From Rallus limicola (Eukaryota > Chordata > Aves > Gruiformes > Rallidae), in contig JAKCOZ010000007.1 of NCBI GenBank assembly GCA_022605955.1, forward strand, positions 15,195,501-15,259,500: a DNA stretch of 64,000 bases. The letters are read 5' to 3'. Below the pieces are notes generated by a model. That model was given only the letters and a program-made list of their open reading frames with translations. It was not told where the DNA came from and searched no databases. Numbering within the stretch: the stretch's first letter is position 1; the number at the start of each line of letters is the position of its first letter. Below are positions 12,861 through 23,650 of this stretch, piece after piece. Both the position numbers and the translations under genes were made by a program.

Positions 12861-14529
12861 TTAAAAAGAACAGGGAAGTATAGATTTAGACTGTTGTAGC
12901 TTCCCACAGAAGATTTGGAGGAATGTGACTGCCTTGCACTCCTCTTGCACCCCTTGTCTTCTGCCCCCTCACATTAGGATTTAGCTGCTCACAGTGATGG
13001 GGGTGCTGCTTGAAGGCTGCTTTTCCCTTGATTGATAGTACAGAGCACTTAATGATACATGGTAATTTAGAGATGAAAAGATTGTGAGTCTTTGACCTGT
13101 GTTGAACTGGTAGTCTAGAAGAAGAAAGTTAGAATCCTCAGAGTACCAATACCAGTCACAGTCCTTCCTACTGACCAGATTTTTCTAGAAGGAAAAAAGA
13201 CAAATTTAACAGTGCAGAAAATTTTTAGATGCAGGGAAAGTATTTTCTCTTTAATAAATTATTTATCAGAAATTCCAGGAAAGTAATGCTTTTGTGACTT
13301 CTCAAAAAATGACGAATTTTTATCTCTCAAGCTCAAAATAATTTTCATTTATGCTATTCTGATCAGTGTGCTGTTTTTTGAAAAGAATTAGGAAGCCTGT
13401 AAGACTTGGTCATTGACAACTGAGAACCAATTGCAAAGCAATCAAGTTACTCATGATATAAAAAGGACAATTGCTATAAATAACAAAATTATTTGTGATT
13501 TCCTATAAACTTTTAAAAATTTTCCTTCTCAGAAGGGATGCTATTTTAATCTAGTGTAACTCGAATATTTCAGTAGTAACACTTCAGTGATTCTGAAAAG
13601 CTAAGGCTAGTCAAAAGCAAGTACAAAAAAAAAATTGACATGAATTCATGAATCAATGTTGTCAGAAATGTGAACTAGGAAACGATTTCATAATCTTTCA
13701 GATCTGGATCAAAAATCAACAGTAGATTTAGGAAAAGTTAAAGATCTGTTTTGTCAGTGAAGATCAAATAAATATATTCTCAGAAATGATGTTCTCGTGT
13801 TCACAAGAGAATATCATAGCAAGTAACTCAATCATTAACTCGCATTTGTTGCCAAAAGAAATATGTGCACGCAGTTGTGACTGTGTTAATCTCCATCAAT
13901 ATTTCAGGTCCATTATATAGTTCTACCACGTTAAAAAACCACAAGTAATTGTCTTCACTAGTGGTATTAAAAAATAAAATCCCTTCAACACAAAAATGAA
14001 TCATTCATGTCCAAGTTCTATTTTTTAGAATAAAAATTGAATTAACTAGCTGGTTTATAAAGTATTAACCATGAGAAAGTTAAGCAATACCTAAGTCACT
14101 TCAGGACCAGAGTCCAACTCTTATACTGTGTTTCTCTGTGACAATCCTCACCAGTACACCCACATCTTTATCAAAAGAAAACCCTTAGCAGGCTATCTCA
14201 ATAGTAAACCAATTGCAACCTTTTAGAAAATCAACAGCCATTAAAGATCGACTTTAAGGTTTCAATGAGTAACTAGTCATGGGAACTATGAAACAGCTTA
14301 ATGCAAACGGCCCCACATTGCCCAGGTATTCTGGGAGGATGAAAGTGCGTGGGCACTGCAGACATGGGGAATGCCAGATGCTCAAGCTTTGATGGCTGTG
14401 TTTGAAACCCCCACTGCTTAACTCAACCTGCAGTGCAGGTCTGTTTAATCGCCTCCAAGGGAATGTTTTTTATTTGCTTCAGTTCTGTTTTTCTAAAAAC
14501 ATGACTTAGAAAATTGTTTTCACTGTCAG

Positions 14530-14880
14530 GTGGAAGCTATTATCCTTTTTCCTGCTGTATACATGGTAGTTTTGCCGATTACTTTCTTCTTGTCTTCTGA
14601 CAATATGAATGGGAGCACTGGTGACATTAGTGAGAACAACATCTATCAGAAAACTGAAAAAAAATCCAACAAAGACAGAAAAAAATCTGTCTTCCAGCGC
14701 AGAACTAGCAGGTTCACATCCTCTGTTGATGCTGTCTCTATCAAGGACTCTGGCTTGAATAAGCTGTTAGAACTACCATTTGAGAGAGAACACAGGCTTC
14801 TCCAAACACTGCTGAACTGTCACAAGCAAAGGGCAAGCAAGCTAAATCCCATTCCTTTTGACACAGCTGCAAATTTATAG
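14530..14880 (+). other. Possible terminal exon or chance ORF of 116 codons, unidentified
   Basis: An open frame ends with TAG at 14878-14880. It is preceded by a fair splice-acceptor context: a T-rich tract then CACTGTCAG ending at 14529. An AATAAA hexamer lies about 70 bp past the stop. The predicted peptide starts with a hydrophobic stretch (ILFPAVYMVVLPITFFL, about residues 5-21). It continues as a Lys/Arg/Ser-rich part (residues about 40-62) and a leucine-rich C-terminus (LNKLLELPF ... HRLLQTLL). An internal ATG at 14605 could also start it. I do not recognise the family. It could be the last exon of a small gene, part of a long non-coding RNA, or chance. No partner exon was found. Confidence 0.22.
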
Positions 14881-17439
14881 GCAGAGCAAGACCCCTCTTG
14901 CACAATGCTTAAGTAAGCAAGATCTGTGTGGACACTGCACCAAGAGAATAAATGACAATATTGCAAGCCTCCTTCAGCCTGTAGAATTGCAAGAGAGACG
15001 ATGTTTATTTTGAGGGGGGATTCACAGCAGTACAGACAGGATGCAGACCTGTAGGAATTGACTTTCCCCTGCCTCTCTCCAAGCACTTCCACAGCCTGGT
15101 CCAGCAGTTGATTATGGCTGTCGTCAATATGATGGGAGAAGCAGTGAGTCTCCAGGTTGTGGCTTTCCTTGGGGTGGCAGGTGCTGACTGCAACCTAAAG
15201 TAAAACAGGATAAATGTAGCAAATAATGACACTGATAAAGCAGCCATGTGAAGCCACCATGTCCCTGTCCTGATTTGCTGTATTCTTCACTTGGTGCATC
15301 AGTTTTTCATGCCCAGTAAAGAGTTGCAGGATGAGAAGATGTAGCCACTAGAGAGTAGCTGACCAGTTGTCCATCCTCTTCCTCCCTGATGTGGCACTCT
15401 ATCAGATCTTTGGCTGCACCTGTTTGTCTTGGAATTCACAGCAGGAAGAGGGAATGCTTCAAAGCAGAGACCTGCCCCCAGCACAATTGGGGATTTTGAT
15501 CTGGAACAGCTCCTCTGTGTCCCCTGTACCTCCTTGCACATGAGTGGCTGCAGTGCTGGGTGTGCTGCTGGGATACCTGTCTGGTTAGGTCACCCAAGAG
15601 CAGCTAGCTCATATGCTCCAAGGTAGTCTGGGAGTCAGCCACAGTGGTTCGCTGAGGAGATTCAGTCCTCATCAGAAAAAAAGTGCTAATGAAAAGCACC
15701 CATTTCTGTTTACTTTACCCACCCTTTCCTGTCCCTGTCAGTGCACCATATAGCTCTTGGGCTGCTGGTTGTCTCCATAGAGTTAATGTTGAAGCCTGTG
15801 GACCAAGGATTATTTTTACTGAAGTCTTTATGTTGCAAAACCCTCACATTCATTCTCATATTATTCAGTGCTCTCTCCTGAGGAATGTCCTGCTCGTGAG
15901 GACGGAGTAAGATGCAATAACTGATTGTAGGTCTTCTAGCAGTTGCCAGAAGTGTTTTCTATCTGTCAGCATCAAAACCAGAGTCTCTAGACAGAATTTT
16001 TTCTGGGGATAGTGAGCAGTATGAACTTTTTGTCAAATAACCCCTGTAGTTTGGACCAAAACGTTTATCACCTCAAAATCTTATGTGGTCTACAGATTGT
16101 GTCCCTGTTTCCTCATGCTATAGCCAGTGGGCAGGTACACCAAGGTCCCTCTGGGGTGGAGAAACATAATGAGCTTATCAGCATGAACCCAGCACTGGTT
16201 TTCACTTCAGAGCTGGTCGGATTATCAGAAAACAGTGGCTTGTAGGTTGCTGGGCACAGGGGTCCCCTCAATACAATGAGAGCCTTGGAAATGCAATGCT
16301 AAGGAGTTAGAGTTAAATCTCTTGCCACATTCTTATGCTCTATCATTTGAGAGGAAATCCTGTAGTGTTCATTGTGTCCAGAGGTGAATTTTAGCCTGGA
16401 TCAGCTCTGTAGAGGTTCACTAAAGTTTTCTAAACATATTGAGCATTCTTTCCCCAAATGAAGAAATGCTGCTTATCTTTTCATTTTCTTAATAATAAAT
16501 TTATGTTTTATGTAATGTTTAATGTGTTTTGTGTAGAGTTTGTTAGGAGCAAAAAGAAAACTCAATTAATGGGTAGTCACTACTGTACTCTTCGCAGATT
16601 GCATGCTCATTTACAGCATTCAACACTAAAATCAGCCTGGGAACTACCTACTCATCATTTCTGTTCTAACAGTGTGGGAAGAAACAAAATTTTGCCAAGT
16701 AAAGAAAAAAAGGCAGCTTACTGTCATGCCAATCAGCTTGACCACAAGGTATCCTATGGAGTGATCACTGAGGCAGTCAAAAGAAGCCACCTAAGTTTGC
16801 TAAAAAGAAAAGAGCATCAGGAGAAATCTTCCTTGACATATCAGATACATTTGAATTCCTGAGCATAGCATCTGGGTAACAGAGTTGTCAAACACACTCT
16901 GTCTTTAATCTAAACTGATTTCTTGATTACTCAAGTGGAAAATTAGTGGAGAGAAAGGGAGCAGTATAATCATTGTAAATAACCACATAAGACCTTGCCA
17001 AGTTTGCAATCAATAATGTGCCAATTTTCTTTCTAATTGCTTTGCCACAGGTTTTGGAAAGCTCTAATGCCCTGGATATATGTTATTTTCAAAGACAAAC
17101 TGCATGCACATCAGGAAGCCAGCAGTTTCTTAACTGTGAGATGTGGAGTTGTGCAGCTGCGCCAAACGGGAAGAGCAGATCACTGGAGAGTATTGCTCTC
17201 CTCCCTGGGTGCTAGGCTTTCTGCTTCTTCTTCAATTACCCACAGAGATGCATTTAGAGTAGATTTTGAAAGGGGTTTCAACTGATACTGAGAGACAGTC
17301 TTTCTGAGTGGAAAAAATGATAGCTTCTGAATGTATAGAAAGAGCTAGGTTTTCATGAAAATGCCAATTTTCTCCTCTCTTAGGACATCTTGAAAATTGA
17401 AGTAATTCCTTGAGGTATGAAAAGCATGCTCAAATTTAT

Positions 17440-17560
17440 TGTATTCTCTTCCCCTCCAACCCTTCACCATCTCCCTCTTCCACTTTTTTCATCAAATTCT
17501 CACCTCCTCCAGGTCTGTCATCTCTCCTGAGTCTTCACCATCTCACTGTTAAACTGCTCA
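17440..17560. repeat. Pyrimidine-rich tract
   Basis: A strongly C/T-biased stretch on the plus strand. Long hydrophobic plus-strand frames here (rich in Pro, Ser, Phe, Leu) follow from the composition and are not evidence of a protein. Confidence 0.7.
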
Positions 17561-17823
17561 TCACCGCCAGTTTAGCCACACTATTTCTCCAAACTTTTTC
17601 TTGGTTCTTTCTACCTTTGCCCCTCCTGCATGGTGTGGCCACCACTGCACTGGGGCTTCTCCTTAAGTTGCATGTGACCAGCATGGGTGTCCTTCCTGTG
17701 TGCACCCAGTGCCCTGAAAGTCTTGCTTGACCCTCTCAGGCAACTTGCCTGACTTCCTAATTTTTGGACAGTGCTGCCTTTTCCTGCACCTCCACATGTG
17801 CTTGATGCAGACCAGTTCCCACT

Positions 17824-17842
17824 TCCTCCTCCTCCTCCTCCT
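17824..17842. repeat. (CTC)n microsatellite
   Basis: A short CTC trinucleotide run of about six units. Confidence 0.9.
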
Positions 17843-18577
17843 TCCAGTTTGTCATCTGGAAGTTGCCTTCCCTTTGCACAGCTCTGCTGCAATTTCAGAC
17901 CTGCATTTTCCACACTAAGTTCCAGAAATGTAATTTTTAAAATCTAACCTTGAACAGTTTCTCTTATGAGGCAGCTTGGGCAGGTTAGATAAAATGAGTC
18001 TGCAAACTAATTTTGAAGGGAAAAGAGGAAATATATAGCTCATACATCTGTAGAAACTATACAAGCAGTGGTCAGAATGAATTAACTGCTCACGTATTTT
18101 ATCCCCATATCAAGTTCTCTGAGGCTCCAGGCTGCTAAGCTCTGAAGGAAAAGAATTTGTTCAAATTACTTAGTAGTAATTTTCTTAAGAGTACAAGTGT
18201 CATGTTTTCAGCTGTGACAGTTAATTTTCTTCCTAGTAGCACGTACAGTGCTGTGGTTTGGATTTAAGAGGAGAATAATGTTGATAGCACACTGACCTTA
18301 TGGTTGTCGCTAGGCAGTGTTTACACCAAGTCAATAACGTTTTGGTTTCTCACACTGCCCCACAAGCAGGTAGGCTGAGTGTGCCCAAGAAGCTGGGAGT
18401 GGATGTGGCCAGGACAGCTGACTTAAACTGGTCAAAGGTATATTCCATACCATATGATATCATGCTCAGTACACAACTTGGGGGAAGCTGGTCAAGGGTT
18501 TAGACTGCAACTCAGGAGCTAGCTGGGCATTGGTGGTCTGCAGAGCATAAGCAATTGGGCTGTGCATCACTTGTATA

Positions 18578-18602
18578 TTATTATTATTATTGTTACTGTT
18601 AT
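18578..18602. repeat. TAT/TTA trinucleotide tract in LTR
   Basis: A run of TAT units followed by related TGTTA variants, within the left part of the split LTR. Confidence 0.8.
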
Positions 18603-19159
18603 AAAGATTCTGTGATTTTCATTTTATATTAACTTTTTGTGATATTAAACTGCCTATCTCAACTGTTGTGGTTTAGCGTGGCAGTATTCTTGGGGAAGAG
18701 GGGGAGCTGTAAGGGTGGCTTCTGCAAGAAGCAGCCAGATGCTTCCCCTAGGCCTGACAGAGCAAACACCAGTCAGGATCAAGGATGGATCAGCCACTGA
18801 CCAAGGCCGAGCCCATCAGCGATGGTCTCAGCACCTCTGGGAATCACATTTAGGAGAAAAAAACCTGCAAGCAGCTGCTTTTTGCTTCAGGCACCAGAGA
18901 GAGGAGACTTCCCTGCAGCCCATGGAGAAGAGTAAAGATGATGGAGTGCAGAGATCCCACCTGCAACCTGTGGAGAGATCCCATGCTGGAGTGGGTGGAG
19001 ACGTGTGGAAGATGCCATGACCTGAGTTGGAGCAAGCCTCTGGCAGGACCTGCAGCCTGTGGAGAGAGAAATGCCCATGCCAGAGCAGGTTTGCTGGGGG
19101 AACTTGTGACTCCATGGGGGATCAGGCTGGAGCAGTCTGAGCCTGAGAGACTGAGAGAC

Positions 19160-19176
19160 ATTCTATGATTCTATGA
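19160..19176 (+). repeat. Two CR1-type terminal octamers inside the nested LTR
   Basis: ATTCTATGATTCTATGA, the CR1 3' tail repeat, occurs here. At the matching place in the 2421 copy the sequence goes straight from GAGAGACTG to CACCCC, so copy 2 gained roughly 25 bp. No other CR1 sequence accompanies it. It may be an extremely short CR1 insertion or a coincidental repeat. Confidence 0.55.
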
Positions 19177-19463
19177 CTGTGTCCCACAGAAGTGACTCAC
19201 ACTGGGGCAGCTGGTGAAGAGCTGAAGCCCCATGAGAAAGGACTCACATTGGAGAAGTTTGTGGAGGACTGTCTCTTTTGGATGGGACCCCAAGCTGGAG
19301 CAGGGGAAGAGTGGGAGGAATGCCCCCACCTCCCACATCCCCCACATCCCCCTGTGCTAAGAAAGCACAAAAACCAAAGCATGAGGAACTGACCTAAATA
19401 CCCAATCCCCATTCCCTGCTCCCCTCGTGCCACCCTAGGGAGGAAAAAGGGAGAGAAATAATG

Positions 19464-19469
19464 AATAAA
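19464..19469 (+). terminator. AATAAA hexamer in the nested LTR
   Basis: The hexamer lies in GATGAATAAAGTCTGC-like context, about 290 bp before the LTR end. It is not at the position homologous to the AATAAA of copy 1, so its role as the LTR polyadenylation signal is doubtful. Confidence 0.3.
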
Positions 19470-19532
19470 GTCTGCTAAGGAGAAGGTGTTTTAAGACCTG
19501 GTTGTACTTCTCATTATCCTGCTCTTCTTTTC

Positions 19533-19586
19533 TTTTCTTTTTAGTCCATGCTTCTTCGCTTTTCTTTTTTTTCTTTTTAGTCCATG
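19533..19586. repeat. 36-bp local duplication in the nested LTR
   Basis: TTTTCTTTTTAGTCCATG is present at 19533-19550 and again at 19569-19586, separated by a CT-rich spacer. Copy 1 has only one equivalent segment. Confidence 0.8.
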
Positions 19587-19826
19587 TTGAGTCTGTTTTG
19601 CCTGTGACGATAATTGCAGAATGATCTCTCCCTGTCCATATCTCAACTCCTAAGCCTCTCAATATATATTTTCTCCCCTGTCCAGCTGAAAAGGGGAGTG
19701 ATGGAGGGACTTTGGTGGGTGTCTGGCCTCCAGCCAGGGTCAAACCACCACACCAACCCAGGGAGGGAATTAGTGAATGGCTGTGTGGTTGTTTTATCTG
19801 CAGACAGGATAAACCACAATAATGAG

Positions 19827-20883
19827 GTTAACATGATGTCTTTGCATCTGCTAGTCTGCTGTTCAACCTCACTTCTGAACTACTGCTCAGCTTCAGTCAG
19901 ATGCACCAGAGTAGCAGCAGACTCAAGGATTGAAGAAAGAGACCCTCTTGACAGCAAGAGGGAGAGATGCTTTTAGTCCCTCCGCAGAGGAGAAGGCTGT
20001 GCAAACTGAGTATTTACCAGAATTCTCTTCCAAATTGATGAGAGAGCGTCTGACTGCAGGAGACATTTCCTTGACGGTTCATGCTCTATGAGATCCAGAC
20101 AATCCAACTAAAGGGCACAAGGAAACCAGCTTTTGCTTGTCTACCTTCCACAGATTTTCTTTCTTGCTAATTATAGGACTTCTCAATGCACATGGTTGTG
20201 CAAACACCATCTGTGTCCTATCTCTTCTGTTTTAAAGGTGTATGCTTGGCATGTGTTTTGCTGATCTTTAGAAAGTCTTTTTAATTCTGAATATCAAGCT
20301 TCTCGATTTGTTCCTTCTGTGTTTCAGATTAAGGCCACCATGTAGATGTCAATTTCTTGGAAAAATGGAGACAGAAAGTTCATTCCTGATTATTTGATGA
20401 CTGTATTTTCTGTCAAAGCTAAAGAAGACAAAGGTGGTTGAATATCCTCCCCCCTATACAGTAACTTTTTCAAGTAACAAGTTTACATGTCTGGTATGCA
20501 GTTAGCACTTTTTTCAGCTTTCTGAAATTCAGAGCTTTGGTCAATCCAGACACCAATGCTAAAATATTCACAAGTAATTACTGGCAGTAACAGGTATTTG
20601 ACCCAGAATTGGCAAAATTTACAGGCAAAGTAGAATTCTTAGTCACAAGAAGAGACTAGCAGTGGCCTTTTGCTAGCACTGTGGCAGAGAAAATGAAGTG
20701 AGTCACTGAGCTGTTCAAAGTCAGGGCATTCAGACCTTGTATTATCTCTGGCATTTTTTCTGGGTATCATACTATGGTAATTATGGGCATTTAAAGGTCA
20801 TAGAGAGCTGGAACCTGGTTATACATTTCAAAGGTCCAGCCAAAATTGAGCCAATTCCTCTACCCTTCTAACTATTTCTCAAA
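19827..20883. other. Unique sequence, no gene seen
   Basis: No repeat or exon is recognisable. It separates the nested LTR complex from the next CR1. Confidence 0.45.
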
Positions 20884-21308
20884 GGGCTGGAGCACCTCTC
20901 CTGTGAAAACAGGCTGTGAGAGTTGGGCTTGCTCAGTCTGCAGAAGAGAAGGCTCCAGGGTGACCCAGTTGCGGCATACCAATACTTAAAGGGGTCCTAC
21001 AGGAAAGTGAGAGAGGGACTGTTCACCAGGGGATGTAGTTATAAGACAAGGGGGATTGTTCAAGCTGTGAGAGGGTAGGTTTAGGTTGGACTTTAGGAAG
21101 AAAATCTTTACTAGGAGGGTGGTGAGACACTGTAACAGGTTGCCGGGAGATGCTGTGGCTGCTCCATCCCTGGCAGTGTTCAAGGCCAGGTTGGATGAGG
21201 CTTTGGGCAACCTGGTCTAGGGGCAGGTGTCCCTGCTCATGGCAGGGGGGTTGGAACTAGATGATCTTTGAGGTCTCTTCCAACCCAAAGCATTCTGTGG
21301 TTCTATGT
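20884..21308 (+). mobile_element. CR1 LINE, 5'-truncated 3' end
   Basis: A plus-strand CR1 tail of about 425 bp. It begins in the sequence encoding the RT C-terminal SYE(N/D)RL-type block (GGGCTGGAGCACCTCTCC) and continues through GGCTCCAGGGTGACC, GGTTTAGGTTGGAC, CACTGTAACAGGTTGCC and TTCAAGGCCAGGTTGGATG. It ends with the 3' UTR GGGGGGTTGGAACTAGATG and the terminal CATTCTGTGGTTCTATG octamers. Substitutions and small indels break the reading frame. It lacks the endonuclease and RT core. Confidence 0.95.
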
Positions 21309-23650
21309 TCATTACTCTTCAGATAGGGCAGCATCTAGGATTACTTAACTTGTAATTGGTGTGAAATTTAAAGTTCTGTAACTTGAATATCAAAGAATCT
21401 GGTCTTGGGTAATCTTTCTGTATTCTGGAAGAATTTAAAATAAAGTATTTATCTAACTTACCTTCTCTGCCAGCCTCCTTGGAGATTCTATTCGTTATAA
21501 GCTTGAATTCTCCATGTAATTAAACATATAAATAATGAAACTGAGGTATCAAGTATCAAGCATTGCTGTTAATGCCGCTGAGAAGTTCAGTGTTTAAACA
21601 ATAACAGTTCCTTCCTCCTCCTAATCCCCACAAAAGAAACTCAAGAAAATGAATACTCTGATCTACATATTCCATCACCAATGTAAGACACACATGTGAT
21701 AGTTAAATTTTCACTGTAAATGGTTTTTTCATTTTAAAATAATATAGAAGAAATGAAAGTTTGTGCAGGGAGGGGAGAAAGGAAACCCTGAAAAAAACCC
21801 TCTCTCAAATAAATTTGATTCTGCCTGCTACTTGAAAGAACTGCTCTTTTTTGCCCTTTTGATCATTACAGTTCACAAAAATGACACAGGTCTTCACATT
21901 CACATGAAATTACTTCAACTGAGCTCAAAAAAAGTTATCTTATTCCATTGGCTTCACCTCTTCTGGCATGGGCAGTTGCTGCCTCAGGCTTGGGAACCAC
22001 TGACCTCTCTGTGGGTGCCAGCACAACCAGAGGTTAAACAATGCACATCAATGTATGTCACCAGCTGTGCAGGGATAGCCAGAGTGTGGACGATGCAGCA
22101 TGCTCAGGTCTCTGTACCAGACACGTTTGAAAGAGAGGAGACAGGGTATGAAGATACGTGACTCTTCATGTTGTTTTTTTTTTCCTTTCTACTGCCAGAG
22201 TCCAGTTAACGAGATTGTATGTTAACAAGATTGTATAATGGCCCTTGTATCTAATTTACAGATCCATTTTTCTCCCTACAGAATGTGCTCGATATGGGGT
22301 TCAATCCAGGGTTAAACTCTTGCTGCTCTGTATTGTCTATGTTATTAATGCCTGCAAATAAAAATGACTGGAGAAACCTGTCTCCATAGAAACTAGCATC
22401 TAACTAAATCTAAGAAGAAATTTCCTTGCTTCTTTCTCTTTCACCAGACCAGACCAAGAGGAACATGATGTCCTCATAGAATGAAAGGATTTTGTTATTT
22501 AAATTTGCAGCCTTCCATGCCTTCCCCCACAAACCGTTTATTTCTCTTTGCAATGTCACCGTTGCTTTCACCATACTCTCAATGCATTAACATCTCTTTA
22601 TCTGTAGAAGAACAGAGAAATTTCGGTCATAAAATGCACTGACAATGTATGAGGATCCTGAAGACTGTTTTTAAGGAGTAAACAGAAAAAATCAGAGAAG
22701 TCATCTGAAAAATTATTTTCAAAATTATTGTAGCTATTTCCTCTATCATGACATTGAATTTCCTCCAGAAAGTAAATGTTGCACAAAGCCCATTATTCAG
22801 ATCATATGGTGGGTTTTTTTCTTGCATATTGACACATACATGAGCGAGTTCTTCCAGACTTATGAAAACTAAAAGTCAAAATACAAGAGAGAACTCCAGC
22901 ATGACATAAACATGTCACGTTTTGTGTCTAGGGTGACATTACTTTTGTTTCTTCAGATGGCTTATCTTTCTTCTAGAAATTTTGTGGTATCAAAATTCAA
23001 AGGCTCTGGCCATTTGTCCAGGATTTCCAGATTCCTGGCATCCTGGCCATAGTGGTAGTTCTGTAGAGACATATGGAAGTAATGTACATGTCAAATAGGG
23101 GTTTTCTTTATGTCTGTAAGAATTCTGGAGCATTGGATTGCTTAGATTAGCTCTGTCATGTGAGTAGATCTGAGAGGGACTGACATAACCTGTCATGTGG
23201 TGCATAATTAGTCTGGGACACAGTAAACTTCCTATATATGTGCAGAATATAGTTCATATGAGGTATGTCCCTGCACCCAAGACACAGAATTTACATACTT
23301 TTTTCAGAATGGAACTTCTAATTCAAAGAATATGCTACCTACAGATTTATGTCTTCTGGATACTTTCTTTGTCCTTCACATCTAAACTCAAGATGAAATT
23401 CACTCAAATATCTGTTCTCCTCAGGGGCATAAAATTCAGCTTGACTCTTTACCTTGTTGGTTGTTAGGGTTTAGTTTTTTTTCATGCGTAATTCTGAGTA
23501 TAAAGGTAATCTTATGATACATGGCTTCTAAGCAGAGGACAAGTTGTTCTGAAAACAGAAAATCCCCAAACTTCTGTCTTTTCTGTCACTGTAGAGACCT
23601 TTGTTGCTTAGGTGATCTCTTTGATTTTAGCAAGGTGAGTTTTTACATAT
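21309..23650. other. Unique sequence, no gene seen
   Basis: A 132-codon open frame at 21763-22161 shows no recognisable domain or splice context and is not called. No interspersed repeat is evident in this stretch. Confidence 0.4.

Larger units (their letters stand above)
11403..14477. other. Unique sequence with a possible conserved block and a short tandem repeat
   Basis: No gene or interspersed repeat is recognised. The part at 12330-12640 and the 20-bp tandem repeat at 12811-12860 are listed separately. The remainder is AT-rich and featureless to my reading. Confidence 0.45.
14881..18197. other. Mostly unique sequence; several short open frames, no gene assigned
   Basis: Between 15000 and 15640 the composition is more balanced and both strands have frames of 65-90 codons, but stops interrupt any longer reading and I recognise nothing. 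A frame at 16458-16862 (134 codons) has no recognisable domain. A pyrimidine-rich tract covers about 17440-17560. Confidence 0.4.
18664..19752 (+). mobile_element. Nested solo LTR (family A, copy 2)
   Basis: This 1,089-bp LTR starts TGTTGTGGTTTAG and ends CAAACCACCACA, so its ends form a short inverted repeat with TG...CA borders. It inserted into the older LTR. The flanks TCAAC (18659-18663) and CCAAC (19753-19757) form a 5-bp target duplication with one mismatch. Removing the insert and one flank rebuilds the TATCTCAACCCA expected from family B. It shares internal order with the 2421 copy: the CCCATG/GGAG repeats, GGAGAAGTTTGTGGAGGACT, the GCAGAATGATCTCTCCCTG block and GGCCTCCAGCCAGGG. Differences from copy 1 are a 36-bp duplication (19533-19586), a small insertion with CR1-like octamers (19160-19176) and a missing homologous polyadenylation hexamer. 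No retroviral genes remain. Confidence 0.92.
18659..19757. repeat. 5-bp target-site duplication of the nested LTR
   Basis: TCAAC ends at 18663 and CCAAC starts at 19753. Four of five bases match, and the host LTR sequence is continuous when one copy is removed. Confidence 0.8.
18198..19821 (+). mobile_element. Older LTR (family B), split by a nested LTR
   Basis: The left part (18198-18663) starts TGTCATGTTTTCAG, close to the TGTCCTGGTTTCAG start of the intact LTR at 23656. It runs through a TTAATTTTCTTCCTAGTAGC block, a degenerate TATA-like region near 18475, a TAT-trinucleotide tract (18578-18595) and a TTAAACTGCCTATCTCAAC segment. That segment matches the TAAACTATCCTTATCCCAAC part of the 23656 LTR. 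The text then breaks at 18663 and resumes at 19753 with CCAACCCAGGG, ending in GGATAAACCACAATA, equivalent to GTGAAACCACGACA. Flanks ACAAG (18193-18197) and ATGAG (19822-19826) may be an eroded 5-bp target duplication. Compared with the 23656 copy, the right remnant is about 85 bp short, mainly in the pyrimidine tract. Confidence 0.85.

Noticed and set aside
17410..17730. A 106-codon hydrophobic frame resembling a membrane protein
   Set aside because: It follows from a pyrimidine-rich tract; such tracts always translate to Leu/Phe/Pro/Ser-rich peptides. No start context, domain or splice site supports it.
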